Assembly (NCBI RefSeq): GCF_014230145.1
Contig: NZ_JACHVC010000013.1
Span: 310,001-374,000, forward strand
Source of the DNA: Pelagicoccus albus
GTDB lineage: Bacteria > Verrucomicrobiota > Verrucomicrobiia > Opitutales > Opitutaceae
Reading direction: 5' to 3'
Length of the DNA: 64,000 nt
In this document: positions 45,267 through 54,877 of the stretch, in pieces
How the letters are laid out: every line of letters begins with the position of its first letter
Numbering within the stretch: the stretch's first letter is position 1
Notes under the pieces: generated by a model
What the model was told of the DNA's origin: nothing
Database searches by the model: none
What the model saw: only the letters and a program-made list of their open reading frames with translations
Translations under genes and position numbers: made by a program

Positions 45267-47474
45267 TTACTCAAATAGGGGCAGGTGTGGGTTCGCGGTC
45301 AGAGAGAAATGCTTTCTATCCCCGTGCTCTCCCTTCTTGCCTCGATTGAAGCTGCTCACAGGACGGTGATAGCCCATGACGCGAGTCCAGACCTGAGTCG
45401 CTTTTCCGCAGTGCGGACAATCCGCCTGTTCACCATTCAGGTATCCATGATCGTCGCACACGGAGAAAACCGGCGTCACCGTGAGATACGGTAAACGGAA
45501 ACTACTCAAAGCGGACTTAACGAACTTCGCGCAGGCCCGGCCATTGTCGAGCCGCTCATCCATGTACAAGTGCAGCACGGTCCCGCCCGTGTACTTGCAC
45601 TGCAGCTCGTCCTGCTTCTCAAGCGCATAGAAGGGATCGTCGGTGTAGCCCGCGGGCAATTGGCTGCTATTGGTGTAGTAGATATTTTCGCCGCTTCCGG
45701 ACTGCAAGATACCGGGGAAGCGTTTCGCATCTTCCTTGGCGAATCGGTAAGTAGTTCCTTCCGCGGGAGTCGCTTCCAGATTATAAAGGTTACCGGTCTC
45801 TTCCTGATACTTCTTCATGCGATCGCGTACCATGTCCAAAAGCTCGATAGCGTGCCGCATTCCCTCTTCATTCGCGATATCGAATCGGTCTTCGGAGAAG
45901 TTCCTCAACATCTCGTTGAGGCCGTTCACGCCAATGGTGCTGAAGTGGTTTCGAAAGTGCGGCAGGTAGCGCTTGCTATAAGGGAAGAGGCCGCGGTCAA
46001 AAAGGCTCTGCACAAAAACGCGCTTTTTCTCCAAGGTATCCTTAGCCAGATCCATAAGGCGAACTGTCTCGGCTTTAAGACCATCCCAATCTCCTTTAAA
46101 ACGATAGCCGAGACGAGCCATGTTCAGAGTAACAACACCAATAGAACCAGTCATCTCCGCCGACCCAAACAATCCATTTCCTCGCTTGAGCAGCTCTCTG
46201 AGATCGAGCTGTAAGCGGCAGCACATGCTTCGAACCGCATCGGGCTGGTAAGCGTCGGGATTCGGGACCTTGTTCCCCTCATCATCGAACATCCACTGGC
46301 TACCGATGAAATTCTGAAAATAGGAGTTACCCACCTTGGCGGTGTTTTCAAAAAGCGCGTCCGCGGCGGCGGAATCCCAGTCGAAATCTTCCGTGATATT
46401 TACGGTCGGAATCGGAAATGTGAACGGCTGCTCGTGGCTATCACCCTCCGTCATCACCTCGTAGTAGGCGACGTCGATCATTTCCATCTCCTCCTGGAAA
46501 TGCTTGTAGCGAAGGTCAGTAAGCTTCTCCACACCCCGCTCACGAGCGATTTGTTCGAGCCGCTCGTCTTGCACATTTTCGAAGAGATGGCGGTAGTTAC
46601 GGCTTGGGTACTGAGTGGAAAGGTCCTTAGGCGGAGTGAAATCGAGCGTAATGTTCGTGAACGGGCTCTGTCCCCACCGAGCGGGTACATTCAGATTATA
46701 CACAAATCGACGAATCGCCTTCTTCGTTTCCTTGAAATCGAGCTGGTCCTTGAAAAGCAATGGAGCCAGATAAGTGTCGAAAGAGCTAAACGCCTGGGCT
46801 CCTGCCCACTCAGACTGCAAAATGCCTAGGAAGTTGGCCATCTGCCCGAGGGCTTCGTTGAAGTGGTTCGCCGGCTTGCTCGAAACGCGTCCATCGACGC
46901 CGTTGAAACCTTCGTCGAGCAACACTCGCAGACTCCAGCCTGCGCAATAACCGGAGAGATTATCAAGGTCGTGGATATGGTAGTCAGCTCGACGATGGGC
47001 TTCCCCCTCTTCATCGGTATAGATTTGGTCTAGCCAGTAGTTCGCCACCAACTTGCCTGCGGACTGATTGATCAGACCAGCGTGGCTGTATCCAACATTC
47101 GCGTTCGCATTGATACGCCAATCAACCTTGTTGATATACTCCTCAACCGCTTGCTTGGCACTGATAAGCGTGTCGCGTTCGTTGGACTTAACCTCGCTTC
47201 CCTCAGCCTCCTCGCGAGTATTTTTCCAAAAGGCTTTGAGGGCTTTCACCATACCGAGAGACGCAAGCTCCTCTTCCGCTACCTCATATTCATTCAAGAT
47301 AGAACTCTCCTCCTGTCCACTCTCCAAACGAAGAGCGATATTGGCATAAAGCTCAGCGGAAAATGGAGTGGCACTCTCATTGAGCGCGACCTTCAGATGA
47401 TCCAGCAAGCGATCTGAAAGTTGATATGAAGAAAGGGCTGATTGTAGAGGCGAGGTATTGGTGGGCTTTTTCAT
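45267..47474 (-). CDS. nrdD: anaerobic ribonucleoside-triphosphate reductase (class III)
   Basis: 735 aa from the ATG at 47474 (MKKPTNTSPLQ). A start 60 nt earlier would place the coding region over the NrdR boxes and is rejected. Reduces NTPs to dNTPs using a glycyl radical. Seen: the substrate-cysteine region LSGYCAGWSLRVLLDEGF, a C-terminal zinc-type segment with CDDHGYLNGEQADCPHCG, and the radical site FNRGKKGE with Gly near residue 712 in VMGYHRPVSSFNRGKKG. No classical ATP-cone motif is obvious in the first 90 residues. Needs NrdG and anaerobic conditions. Confidence 0.96.
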   Translation of the reverse strand: MKKPTNTSPLQSALSSYQLSDRLLDHLKVALNESATPFSAELYANIALRLESGQEESSILNEYEVAEEELASLGMVKALKAFWKNTREEAEGSEVKSNERDTLISAKQAVEEYINKVDWRINANANVGYSHAGLINQSAGKLVANYWLDQIYTDEEGEAHRRADYHIHDLDNLSGYCAGWSLRVLLDEGFNGVDGRVSSKPANHFNEALGQMANFLGILQSEWAGAQAFSSFDTYLAPLLFKDQLDFKETKKAIRRFVYNLNVPARWGQSPFTNITLDFTPPKDLSTQYPSRNYRHLFENVQDERLEQIARERGVEKLTDLRYKHFQEEMEMIDVAYYEVMTEGDSHEQPFTFPIPTVNITEDFDWDSAAADALFENTAKVGNSYFQNFIGSQWMFDDEGNKVPNPDAYQPDAVRSMCCRLQLDLRELLKRGNGLFGSAEMTGSIGVVTLNMARLGYRFKGDWDGLKAETVRLMDLAKDTLEKKRVFVQSLFDRGLFPYSKRYLPHFRNHFSTIGVNGLNEMLRNFSEDRFDIANEEGMRHAIELLDMVRDRMKKYQEETGNLYNLEATPAEGTTYRFAKEDAKRFPGILQSGSGENIYYTNSSQLPAGYTDDPFYALEKQDELQCKYTGGTVLHLYMDERLDNGRACAKFVKSALSSFRLPYLTVTPVFSVCDDHGYLNGEQADCPHCGKATQVWTRVMGYHRPVSSFNRGKKGEHGDRKHFSLTANPHLPLFE

Positions 47475-47486
47475 AATCAATAAACA

Positions 47487-47533
47487 ACCCCATATATTGT
47501 GGTCATTTCCCAAACAACCACAATATGCAGACA
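47487..47533 (-). promoter_or_regulatory. two NrdR boxes upstream of nrdD
   Basis: Two degenerate copies of the NrdR consensus acaCAATATATTGTGt. The first has a perfect right half (ATATTGTG, 47494-47501); the second has a perfect left half (CACAATAT, 47519-47526). The projected centres are 31 bp apart, about three helical turns, as known for NrdR targets. They lie 13-59 nt upstream of the nrdD ATG. NrdR senses ATP/dATP and represses RNR genes. Confidence 0.85.
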
Positions 47534-47635
47534 CTTTAGCTCAGAAGGCTAATTAGGCCTATCGCTAATAAGCACGGCAAAGCTCGCTTATTTTGCTGTC
47601 AAAATCGGTTAAAATTCACCGGTATTTTGAAGCGA

Positions 47636-49090
47636 TCAGAGACCGAGGTAGCGTTTGACCGTATCCAAATCTAGATACATATCCAAGCAATCGGCCATGC
47701 GGTCATAGATCGACATACGAGATTCTCGCCAATCGCTCCGGCATACCTGGACTCCTTCGATGCACGCATCGCTTAGCAGAAGCTCCCGCATCGAAACCGC
47801 ATCAAATATCCCGTGCTGATAGGTGCCCCAAACCTTTCCGATCTTCATACCATCCGAATCGAAATCGCCCTCCCCCGCAGGGCGACTCTCGCACAGCGGT
47901 TCGAATGGGACGGATTCTACTATCGAGCTCTCACCGGTATGGATCTCGAATGTCTGCCAAACCTCGCCGGCTCGCCTAGATTCATTTCGAACCACGCGTT
48001 TGCTTGGCAAAAACTCGGTTTCGATCGGGAGCAATTCCAAGCCTCGAGCATCTTCGCCAGTTTGCGGATCGCGCAATACACGTCCCAGCATTTGCTTCCC
48101 TCCACAAATGCCTACCACCGGTATGCCCCTTTTAGCGCCGCCCACCACTGCAGAAGCGAGCCCGCGTTCTTTCAGCCAAGCCAGATCGCTAAGCGTGTTT
48201 TTACTCCCCGGTAGAACGACTGCGGTCGCCCCTTCCACTACCTTCGGAGAATCTGTCCAAATCGACTGGATACCAATATCGTTTTGCCAAGGCAGCTGAT
48301 CCTGCGAATTCGAGATGCGCGGATACTTAATCCAAGCGATGTACGGGGTCCCGTCCTTAGGAATCGAAGCCTCCGCATTTAGACTGTCTTCGTCATCGAT
48401 TCGCAGCGAGCCGTCGAAAGGCAGACATCCGAGATAGGGCAGCTTCATCCTTTCGCGAAAAACATCGGCCGCATCAGAGAACAGGGACAAATCACCGCGA
48501 AACCGGTTTACGATGGTACCCAAGCCACGGGCTTGCATGGCGGGAGGCAAAAGATTCCAGGTCCCGAACACTTGCGCAAAAACCCCGCCGAACTCTATAT
48601 TCGAGACGAGTATCCAACGACCATCTAGATACTCTACAGGACGCAAATTGACGATGTCTCGTGTCATAAGATTCAGTTCCACCGGACTGCCAGCCCCCTC
48701 CAGCACCAACACATCGCACTCGGATTTCCATCCATCCAAAGTTTGCTGTACGATCCGCCACGACTCTTCGACCGTTTCGTAATAGCTCGCTGCGCTCCGC
48801 GTCTCTCCCGCCACTCCGAGACGTACGATTTGCGAGCCATCCGGACCGTTGGGCTTGAGCAAAATCGGGTTCATTTCGACCCGAGGCAACAATCCACAGG
48901 CTTCGGCTTGCACGGCTTGAGCGACGCCGATCTCTCCGCCTGCCAGGGTGGCGAAGGCATTGTTGGCCATATTCTGGGCTTTGAACGGAGCTACCTTTAT
49001 CCCCTGTTTTCGCAGCCACGCGCACAGAGCGGTGGCAACCCAGCTTTTACCCGCGTTGGACGAAGAGCCGAGGATCGAGATCGCTTTCAC
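47636..49090 (-). CDS. cobQ: cobyric acid synthase
   Basis: 484 aa glutamine amidotransferase that amidates adenosylcobyrinic acid a,c-diamide to adenosylcobyric acid. N-terminal P-loop amidoligase domain (about 1-240: GSSSNAGKSWVATALC, KAQNMANNAF). C-terminal class-I glutaminase domain (about 250-440) with the nucleophile Cys in VGICGGKQMLG, and a catalytic His near TYQHGIFD. Last gene of the btu operon; its start overlaps the DUF71 stop by 4 nt. As CbiZ also yields adenosylcobyric acid, CobQ and CbiZ meet at the same intermediate. Confidence 0.95.
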   Translation of the reverse strand: MKAISILGSSSNAGKSWVATALCAWLRKQGIKVAPFKAQNMANNAFATLAGGEIGVAQAVQAEACGLLPRVEMNPILLKPNGPDGSQIVRLGVAGETRSAASYYETVEESWRIVQQTLDGWKSECDVLVLEGAGSPVELNLMTRDIVNLRPVEYLDGRWILVSNIEFGGVFAQVFGTWNLLPPAMQARGLGTIVNRFRGDLSLFSDAADVFRERMKLPYLGCLPFDGSLRIDDEDSLNAEASIPKDGTPYIAWIKYPRISNSQDQLPWQNDIGIQSIWTDSPKVVEGATAVVLPGSKNTLSDLAWLKERGLASAVVGGAKRGIPVVGICGGKQMLGRVLRDPQTGEDARGLELLPIETEFLPSKRVVRNESRRAGEVWQTFEIHTGESSIVESVPFEPLCESRPAGEGDFDSDGMKIGKVWGTYQHGIFDAVSMRELLLSDACIEGVQVCRSDWRESRMSIYDRMADCLDMYLDLDTVKRYLGL

Positions 49091-49776
49091 CGCGATTCCC
49101 CTTGCCTCAAACTTAGGTCACAAAAGCCAAAGCGAAACTGATGTCCCGGATCGTTGAACTCTCTAATCTCTGGAGCTCCGCGCTCGAGGGGGATCGGGCG
49201 AGAGAAATCCGGTCCGTCGTAGACGAAAGTGTGAAACTCCCCGTTTTCTCCACAGGGATCGATTCCTTCAGGCAAATCTTCGAGAAAATTCTGGTCGTAA
49301 TCCCTTCCCGCAAACGACGCATCAAGTCGCTTCGTATCCACACAAACCACTACCGCTTTTCGTCCGCTGGCGATGAACTCATCTGCGAATATTCGGCTAG
49401 GCGTTTGCCAAATCGGATACAGACAATGAAAGCCAAGTCTGCGGTGAAGCTGGTCCCTCCAGTTCCGGATGTCTTCCAAAAAGAGGTCGCCGTAGGATAT
49501 TTTGTTTCGCCCCTTCTCGGCTTGCTCTAACAAAAAACCAGCCATCACGTCCTCATAGGAGTTCGTCTTGTCTACTAGTAATTCGACTAAGGGTAGCCCT
49601 AAACGACTTGCCTGCGCTCTCAATAGCTCACGGCTAACACCATGAACGCTGACGCGCTGATCGTCCCGAACGACCGTTACCAAAGTAGCCACCTTGTATC
49701 CATTTTTTCGAACGGTTGACAACGCCATCGCGCTATCCTTGCCGCTAGACCAGGAGTGGATGATTTCCTCGCTCAT
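49087..49776 (-). CDS. DUF71/COG2102 PP-loop ATPase, B12-associated subgroup
   Basis: 229 aa. N-terminal PP-loop SSGKDSAMAL (ATP pyrophosphatase fold, as in diphthine-ammonia ligase); middle CLYPIWQ region; C-terminal GEFHTFVYDGPDF, the conserved block of the family. In archaea and eukaryotes the family makes diphthamide. Comparative genomics has proposed a separate bacterial group linked to B12 salvage, and the location inside a riboswitch-led btu operon fits that group. The reaction is unproven; an ATP-dependent amidation or corrinoid side-chain step is a guess. 10 bp after pduO. Confidence 0.88.
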   Translation of the reverse strand: MSEEIIHSWSSGKDSAMALSTVRKNGYKVATLVTVVRDDQRVSVHGVSRELLRAQASRLGLPLVELLVDKTNSYEDVMAGFLLEQAEKGRNKISYGDLFLEDIRNWRDQLHRRLGFHCLYPIWQTPSRIFADEFIASGRKAVVVCVDTKRLDASFAGRDYDQNFLEDLPEGIDPCGENGEFHTFVYDGPDFSRPIPLERGAPEIREFNDPGHQFRFGFCDLSLRQGESR

Positions 49777-49786
49777 GCTAAGTACG

Positions 49787-50365
49787 CTACTTGTTACGCT
49801 CTGGCTTGAAGAGGCGCCAACGATTTTCGGTCAGGCCCTTGCGGTGCGTCTCCTGACGAGCTAGCTTGAACATCAAGTCAGACAAACGGTTCACAAACTT
49901 CAGCACGCTTGGGACAACTGGGTCGGCCTTGTTAAGTGTCACCAGTCTCCGTTCCGCCCGACGAGCCACGGTGCGAACGATATGGCATTGGGCGGAAATC
50001 TGGTTGCCCCCGGGAAGAAGGAAATACTCCGTGGTATCGGCTAGACTGTCTTCGATCTTCTGCATCCAATCTTCCATCCAGACGACCGCTTCGTCGGGCA
50101 AGGGAATGGACTGAGGACGCTCGACATCGGACGGCGTAGCAACGTGACCCATGAGGTTCATCATTTCCGTCTGGATACGTCTCAAACCTTCCTCCCAATC
50201 GTGTTCAGCGGGGAGCAAGCTTCTCAATACGCCTATAACGCTATTGGTTTCATCCAAATCGCCAAGAGCTTCGATACGAGCATCGTCTTTGTCGACTCGA
50301 CCACCGCCTCCGACGCCCGTTCTTCCCTTGTCGCCCGCTCTCGTTGAAATAATGCCTTTTCCCAT
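49787..50365 (-). CDS. PduO-type ATP:cob(I)alamin adenosyltransferase
   Basis: 192 aa. Transfers the 5'-deoxyadenosyl group of ATP to cob(I)alamin or cobinamide. Seen: the ATP-binding N terminus TRAGDKGRTGVGGGGRVDKDD (family consensus T(k/r)xGDxGxTxxxGGxRvxKdd, here with an expanded Gly run); the following RIEALGDLDETNSVIG; and the C-terminal RRAERR-type and NRLSDLMFKLARQE helices. Length is typical. It supplies adenosylcobinamide to CbiZ, encoded just upstream. Confidence 0.95.
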   Translation of the reverse strand: MGKGIISTRAGDKGRTGVGGGGRVDKDDARIEALGDLDETNSVIGVLRSLLPAEHDWEEGLRRIQTEMMNLMGHVATPSDVERPQSIPLPDEAVVWMEDWMQKIEDSLADTTEYFLLPGGNQISAQCHIVRTVARRAERRLVTLNKADPVVPSVLKFVNRLSDLMFKLARQETHRKGLTENRWRLFKPERNK

Positions 50366-50399
50366 AATTCGTTCTCCTTAGTTCCTTAAAATTCTCCGA

Positions 50400-51560
50400 C
50401 TAGTCCTCGAAGCGACCTTGCCATTTCATACCATAGCCGAGCGCATAGCATTTGCGAACCAAGGTCAAAAAATCGCCTGAGTCTAAGCTGATCGCCTCCA
50501 TACCTAGCTTTTCCTGCAGTTGGCTTCGTGAGATTTCTTTTCCTGCCACGCAGCTCGCCAACAGAGCAGCCTGTCCGGTCATTATCTCCTGAATACAACC
50601 GAAAGGAAGTACTCCCCAAGTGAATTGGTCCTTGAGATGTACCAATGCCTGAACTGCCGCCACCGAAACCGGATCGTGATTGGCCGAAAGAAAGTTGGCC
50701 TCGAACAGGGCGGCCGCTTCGGGGTCGAGGAGCGATTTTATTCCCTCGATAAATGCCTCCTGCGTCTCGCCGAAGCGAGCGAGTTGTGCGACGCTCGATC
50801 GTCTCGCGTCAGGGGTAAGTCCCGATTGCAAATTCAGAGCTTCCTGCAGAGCCTTCCGCCCCACCTTACCTATTAATTCTCCGAGCTTTGAATGCTTGTT
50901 CGCATCGGTATGCACAATCTTGGTACCGAGGCGGCAGGCGATTCCGATCTGATCGGTCCCGGTGCCGCTAGCAATTCCCTCCGAATAGCGGGAGGGGGCC
51001 ATGAGCTCTTGTAAGATGCTGCTTTTCGCTTCGCATAGAACTGTGGCTGCAGAGACAAGAGCTCCCTTGGTAACCTCCTCGCTTATTAGCAGGATCATAT
51101 TGATCGTACCCGCTTGCGGCGGAGCCTTGTTTATAATCACCGCTCCGTCTTCGGATTGATAGTAGGATGCTGGATCGCCCGCTCGGCCGCCATTGCCGCC
51201 AACGCCTGCCGTCACGATTGCGACCACTTCCAGATCCTCGAACTTCTCAACGCTGACTGCTGCGTTGTTAACATTGGCAGCGGTTCCCAGAGAGGCGCAC
51301 TTTTCGAAGTCCAAGCCTGCCTTGCCAGCGATTCGACGCTGGTAGCGCTCTGGCTCCTTCACCGCCACATGGCAAAGATCAGTTCCTATGTGGGCCCGGG
51401 GTTCGCAAGACTGGTGGTTGTAGACGTATTCAAGATCCTCGCGCATTCCACCATTTAACCGGCAGGTAGACAGCGTTCGATGCGGCTTCAGAAACTTCGC
51501 ATAAACGATCTTCTCCTCACGGTGCAGTTCCACCGCGTCGTAAAAATGACCAATCTTCAT
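50400..51560 (-). CDS. cbiZ: adenosylcobinamide amidohydrolase (CbiZ) with C-terminal extension
   Basis: 386 aa. CbiZ cleaves the aminopropanol from adenosylcobinamide to give adenosylcobyric acid, allowing remodelling of foreign corrinoids. The CbiZ-like part (about 1-245) has [13 protein letters not shown] and [15 protein letters not shown], family landmarks. Usual CbiZ proteins are near 200-240 aa. Residues about 255-386 form an extra all-helical-looking region that I cannot assign. The ATG overlaps the btuD stop by 4 nt (ATGA). 34 bp precede pduO. Confidence 0.88.
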   Translation of the reverse strand: MKIGHFYDAVELHREEKIVYAKFLKPHRTLSTCRLNGGMREDLEYVYNHQSCEPRAHIGTDLCHVAVKEPERYQRRIAGKAGLDFEKCASLGTAANVNNAAVSVEKFEDLEVVAIVTAGVGGNGGRAGDPASYYQSEDGAVIINKAPPQAGTINMILLISEEVTKGALVSAATVLCEAKSSILQELMAPSRYSEGIASGTGTDQIGIACRLGTKIVHTDANKHSKLGELIGKVGRKALQEALNLQSGLTPDARRSSVAQLARFGETQEAFIEGIKSLLDPEAAALFEANFLSANHDPVSVAAVQALVHLKDQFTWGVLPFGCIQEIMTGQAALLASCVAGKEISRSQLQEKLGMEAISLDSGDFLTLVRKCYALGYGMKWQGRFED

Positions 51561-52603
51561 AGTGTCTTCCCCGCTTTGGCAGGCCTAAAATTCAAAAGTC
51601 CTTCTACGAGAGAACCCAAGGAATCAAAACTGAGGCGTGTCTCCTTGTAGCTAACCATCCAACGGCTTTCGCCTTCTATTCGTATCCTCAGCTCGGGGAT
51701 TTGCCCATTTTCCACGACCTCGTAGCCGATACGGGTCAAAGCGCGACGAGTCCAAACGAGCGCATGCCCCGTCCCTTCCAAACTAACCATGGAGCAAGTC
51801 TCTGGATGCATCCGAAACGCACCCTGCTCAGCATCCCAATCGACTTCGTCGGAAGCGAATGTTCGGGCGATCTCTCCTTGTAGGGCTAATTCTTCTGGCA
51901 TGCCAGTAGTCAAACGTCCCTCACCTGTAAGCAGCCATAGCCGATCCGCGCTTCGCAAGGCCAAGTCTAAATCATGGGTGGAAAGCAAAATGCAAAGCCG
52001 CTCCTTGCGGGCCAGATCTCGCAGCGTCCTCATCAGCTCGACGCGACGCGGCAGGTCCAAAAAGGCAGTCGGCTCATCGAGGAGCATGATATTGGTCTCC
52101 TGCGCCAAAGCCCGGGCAATCATGATTTTTTGCCGTTCACCATCGCTCAGTTCCGAAATCTGCCGACGAGCCAGCGGAGTCGCCCCTACTGCTTCCAAGG
52201 CCCAATTAATCTTTCGCTTGTCCTCAGCACCCAATCCGCCTGTCCAACTAGTATGCGGATGCCTTCCAAGGGCTACGACCGAGTAACCGTCAAACATGCC
52301 ATGCGGCAGGCTATCGGTCAAAACCACGCTGACGGAACGGGCCCTTTCCTTGGCGTTCATGTCTGAGACCTTTGAACCTGAAATCTGGATACAGCCTCGC
52401 AACGGATCTTGCATGCCGGCCAAAGTGCGGATCAAGGTCGACTTGCCTACTCCATTCGGGCCTAGAAGACAGACAAACTCACCTGGCACCAATTGCAGAT
52501 TCAAGTCTTTGGCAACCAGTCGATCAGGCTGACCTTTAACATGGTAACCCACAGCCAAATCCTCAGACTCAAGAGGAGCGTGATTCTCAGTTTTTGCCCC
52601 CAT
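51557..52603 (-). CDS. btuD: ABC transporter ATP-binding protein (BtuD-like) with C-terminal extension
   Basis: 348 aa. N-terminal ABC ATPase (about 1-255): Walker [10 protein letters not shown], signature LSDGERQKI, Walker [14 protein letters not shown]-loop [12 protein letters not shown]. The remaining about 90 residues ([16 protein letters not shown] to the end) form an extra domain not present in E. coli BtuD (249 aa). Hemin or siderophore transport is the alternative by sequence alone, but the riboswitch-led operon with btuB and cbiZ favours corrinoid uptake. The ATG overlaps the btuC stop by one base. Confidence 0.9.
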   Translation of the reverse strand: MGAKTENHAPLESEDLAVGYHVKGQPDRLVAKDLNLQLVPGEFVCLLGPNGVGKSTLIRTLAGMQDPLRGCIQISGSKVSDMNAKERARSVSVVLTDSLPHGMFDGYSVVALGRHPHTSWTGGLGAEDKRKINWALEAVGATPLARRQISELSDGERQKIMIARALAQETNIMLLDEPTAFLDLPRRVELMRTLRDLARKERLCILLSTHDLDLALRSADRLWLLTGEGRLTTGMPEELALQGEIARTFASDEVDWDAEQGAFRMHPETCSMVSLEGTGHALVWTRRALTRIGYEVVENGQIPELRIRIEGESRWMVSYKETRLSFDSLGSLVEGLLNFRPAKAGKTL

Positions 52604-53655
52604 TACCCAAAGGCCTTTCTAAGATTTCTCTGACGAATAAGGGCGGCGATGATGACCGGCGCTCCTACTAGAGCAGTGACGGCGTTAAGAGGAAGAGCTC
52701 CATCGAACCCTGGGGCCTTGGCAACTAAATCAGCCGCCATGGCAATTGATGCCCCACTGAGGAGCGAGGCAGGGATAAGGACACGATGCCGAGCTGTCTT
52801 GAACAAATAGCGACACAAGTGCGGAGCCGCGATGCCGAGGAAGCCGATTGGTCCGCAAAAGCCGGTTACCGTACCTGCGAGCAGCGAAGCCAATCCGAGG
52901 CAGAAGAAGCGGACCAACTTAACATTGGTGCCGAGGGACTCGGCGAATCGTTCCCCCATTAAGAGAGCATCCAATGGTTTGCAAAGGAACAAGCTCGCTC
53001 CGGCCCCCGCCAAAATACAGCTACCAAAAACCCGCATATGACTCCAAGCGACATTTCCGAAAGTTCCGTAGGACCAGGAGAAAAACGACTGTATCCGCTC
53101 AGCCATACTATAAAACATGAGAATGCTAACAATCGACCCGACCGCATAACTCATCATCAATCCGAGTATCAGCAGCGACATGACATCTACCCTTTGGGCA
53201 AATGCTAGCACGATCCCCAGCACCACTGCAGCCCCACCAGTCGCAGCGATCACGACCAGCACATGACCACTCAGCTCGAGCCCTTGCGTGAGCGAAATGC
53301 CCGCCGGAGCCAGAACCAGCAATACAATCGCTACACCTAGACTGGCACCCGAGTTCACCCCCAATACAAAAGGGTCAGCCAAGGGATTCCGAAAAACAGT
53401 CTGCATCAAGAGTCCGGATACAGCCAAAGCCGCTCCGGCGAAAAGAGCGGTCAAAGCCCGTGGCAACCGGAAATCGAGAACTATTTGAGCGATCACTGGA
53501 GAACCGGATTCGTCTCCGCTAACCGCTGCCCAAAGCTCCTTGAGGGAAAATGTGGCAGAGCCGAGGCACACATTGGCAACTAACAAAACGAGGACGCAAA
53601 GAACGAGCAGTCCGAAGAAGACAGGTACACGGTTTTTGGCAACAGGCTCACTCAT
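52603..53655 (-). CDS. btuC: corrinoid ABC transporter permease (BtuC/FecD family)
   Basis: 350 aa with about 10 membrane helices. Seen: [44 protein letters not shown], which is the standard FecCD start, then [17 protein letters not shown] (cytoplasmic coupling motif GFxGxxxPHxxR). Length is typical. 12 bp after btuF, same strand; one base overlap with btuD downstream. Confidence 0.95.
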   Translation of the reverse strand: MSEPVAKNRVPVFFGLLVLCVLVLLVANVCLGSATFSLKELWAAVSGDESGSPVIAQIVLDFRLPRALTALFAGAALAVSGLLMQTVFRNPLADPFVLGVNSGASLGVAIVLLVLAPAGISLTQGLELSGHVLVVIAATGGAAVVLGIVLAFAQRVDVMSLLILGLMMSYAVGSIVSILMFYSMAERIQSFFSWSYGTFGNVAWSHMRVFGSCILAGAGASLFLCKPLDALLMGERFAESLGTNVKLVRFFCLGLASLLAGTVTGFCGPIGFLGIAAPHLCRYLFKTARHRVLIPASLLSGASIAMAADLVAKAPGFDGALPLNAVTALVGAPVIIAALIRQRNLRKAFG

Positions 53656-53667
53656 TCGGCCAACTAA

Positions 53668-54774
53668 CTACTTGAGCTTCTCGTAGAAGACAAACTCATG
53701 CTCCGGCAAAAGCTCCGGGTGGAAAATCTTGATGAGATCAGCGAGCACTTCCTCCGGATGAGCAACCCCACGCTCGTAGATGTCGTTACCGCCATTCTCG
53801 TTTACCCGAACCGTCTTGTTGTAAACTTCGCCCTCGCGAAGCGCCTTGAAGGCCACGTAGCGTTCATCCTGAGCAAGGAGCGACTTCATGGTAGAGTAAC
53901 TACTGGGATTAAGCCAGATATCCACATCGGCCGCCCGCTGCAAAATGATTTCGATGTCCATCGGCTGGCTCCCACTGGAATCAAGATCCTTCCAGAGATA
54001 ATCCGCCCCTGCATGTTCGAGGGCTTTGGCGGTATAGCTTTGGCCGCCGGAAACATGCCATGAACCACCAAATGGGGCATTGGTAAGTACGGTAGGTCTC
54101 GATTCGACTGCTGCTGCTAGCTCGACAAGCCTCTCGTATTCAGTTGCCACCTCGTTGAAAATTATGTCAGCCAAGGCTTGCTTTTCCTCGCCGTAAAAGG
54201 CGGCAACAAACTTGATCCACTCTGTGCGACCCAAGGGATGTTCTTCCATGTATGCCGCAGTCACTACAATTGGAAGAGCTGACCGGCTTAGCTGTGGATC
54301 GACGTCAAACGTTGGGTTTCCGGTAGTGCTGGTAAGAACGAGATCCGGCTGCAGCAGCATCATGGTCTCCAGATTCATGGAGCTGCCGGACTGCAGTTCC
54401 TTCACCTTACCCGCTTCGAGAAGCTCGATGGTACGCTGGTCATTGACAAAATTCGGGTTAGCCACACCCGCCAAGGACTCGTAGAGGTCGAGTTCGTGCA
54501 CGACACCGAGGAAGACTGTTGTCATCACCGCCAGTCGCTCGACCGGTGTTCTAATCACGACAACGGAATCATCGAGCTCCGGCAAATCGCTACCGCGGGG
54601 AACCAAGGCATAAACCTGTTTCTCATCACCCGCGCCCACCCAAGTGTTGCGTACTTCTATCTCCCGATAGTCCTCGTGATCGCGGATAGAGAAGTTTTTG
54701 GCGTAGCGAAGTTCGCTCGCCTGCCCCACGAAACAGAAAAGGGCCAATAGGAGGATAAAAGAAAAGGACTTCAT
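53668..54774 (-). CDS. btuF: corrinoid-binding periplasmic protein (BtuF-like)
   Basis: 368 aa with an N-terminal signal peptide (MKSFSFILLLALFCFVGQASE). The class III substrate-binding fold is suggested by two lobes joined by a long helix: RLAVMTTVFLGVVHEL and LVLTSTTGNPTFD in the first lobe, GADYLWKDLDSSGSQPMDIE and VDIWLNPSSY in the second. Heme or siderophore binding cannot be excluded from this protein alone; the operon gives the assignment. It follows btuB by 103 bp. Confidence 0.88.
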   Translation of the reverse strand: MKSFSFILLLALFCFVGQASELRYAKNFSIRDHEDYREIEVRNTWVGAGDEKQVYALVPRGSDLPELDDSVVVIRTPVERLAVMTTVFLGVVHELDLYESLAGVANPNFVNDQRTIELLEAGKVKELQSGSSMNLETMMLLQPDLVLTSTTGNPTFDVDPQLSRSALPIVVTAAYMEEHPLGRTEWIKFVAAFYGEEKQALADIIFNEVATEYERLVELAAAVESRPTVLTNAPFGGSWHVSGGQSYTAKALEHAGADYLWKDLDSSGSQPMDIEIILQRAADVDIWLNPSSYSTMKSLLAQDERYVAFKALREGEVYNKTVRVNENGGNDIYERGVAHPEEVLADLIKIFHPELLPEHEFVFYEKLK

Positions 54775-54877
54775 AATTGGAGTAAGTAGGGCCGAAGCCT
54801 ACCGCGTGGTCCGACTAATGAGCACCGAATAAGCGTCGAAGCCAAGCGGCAAGCTACTGCCCTACTGCTAAATTCCA

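Noticed and set aside
47475-47534. Longer nrdD reading from 47534
   Set aside because: The extra 20 residues are encoded over the two NrdR boxes, and a good ATG with the normal N terminus lies at 47474.
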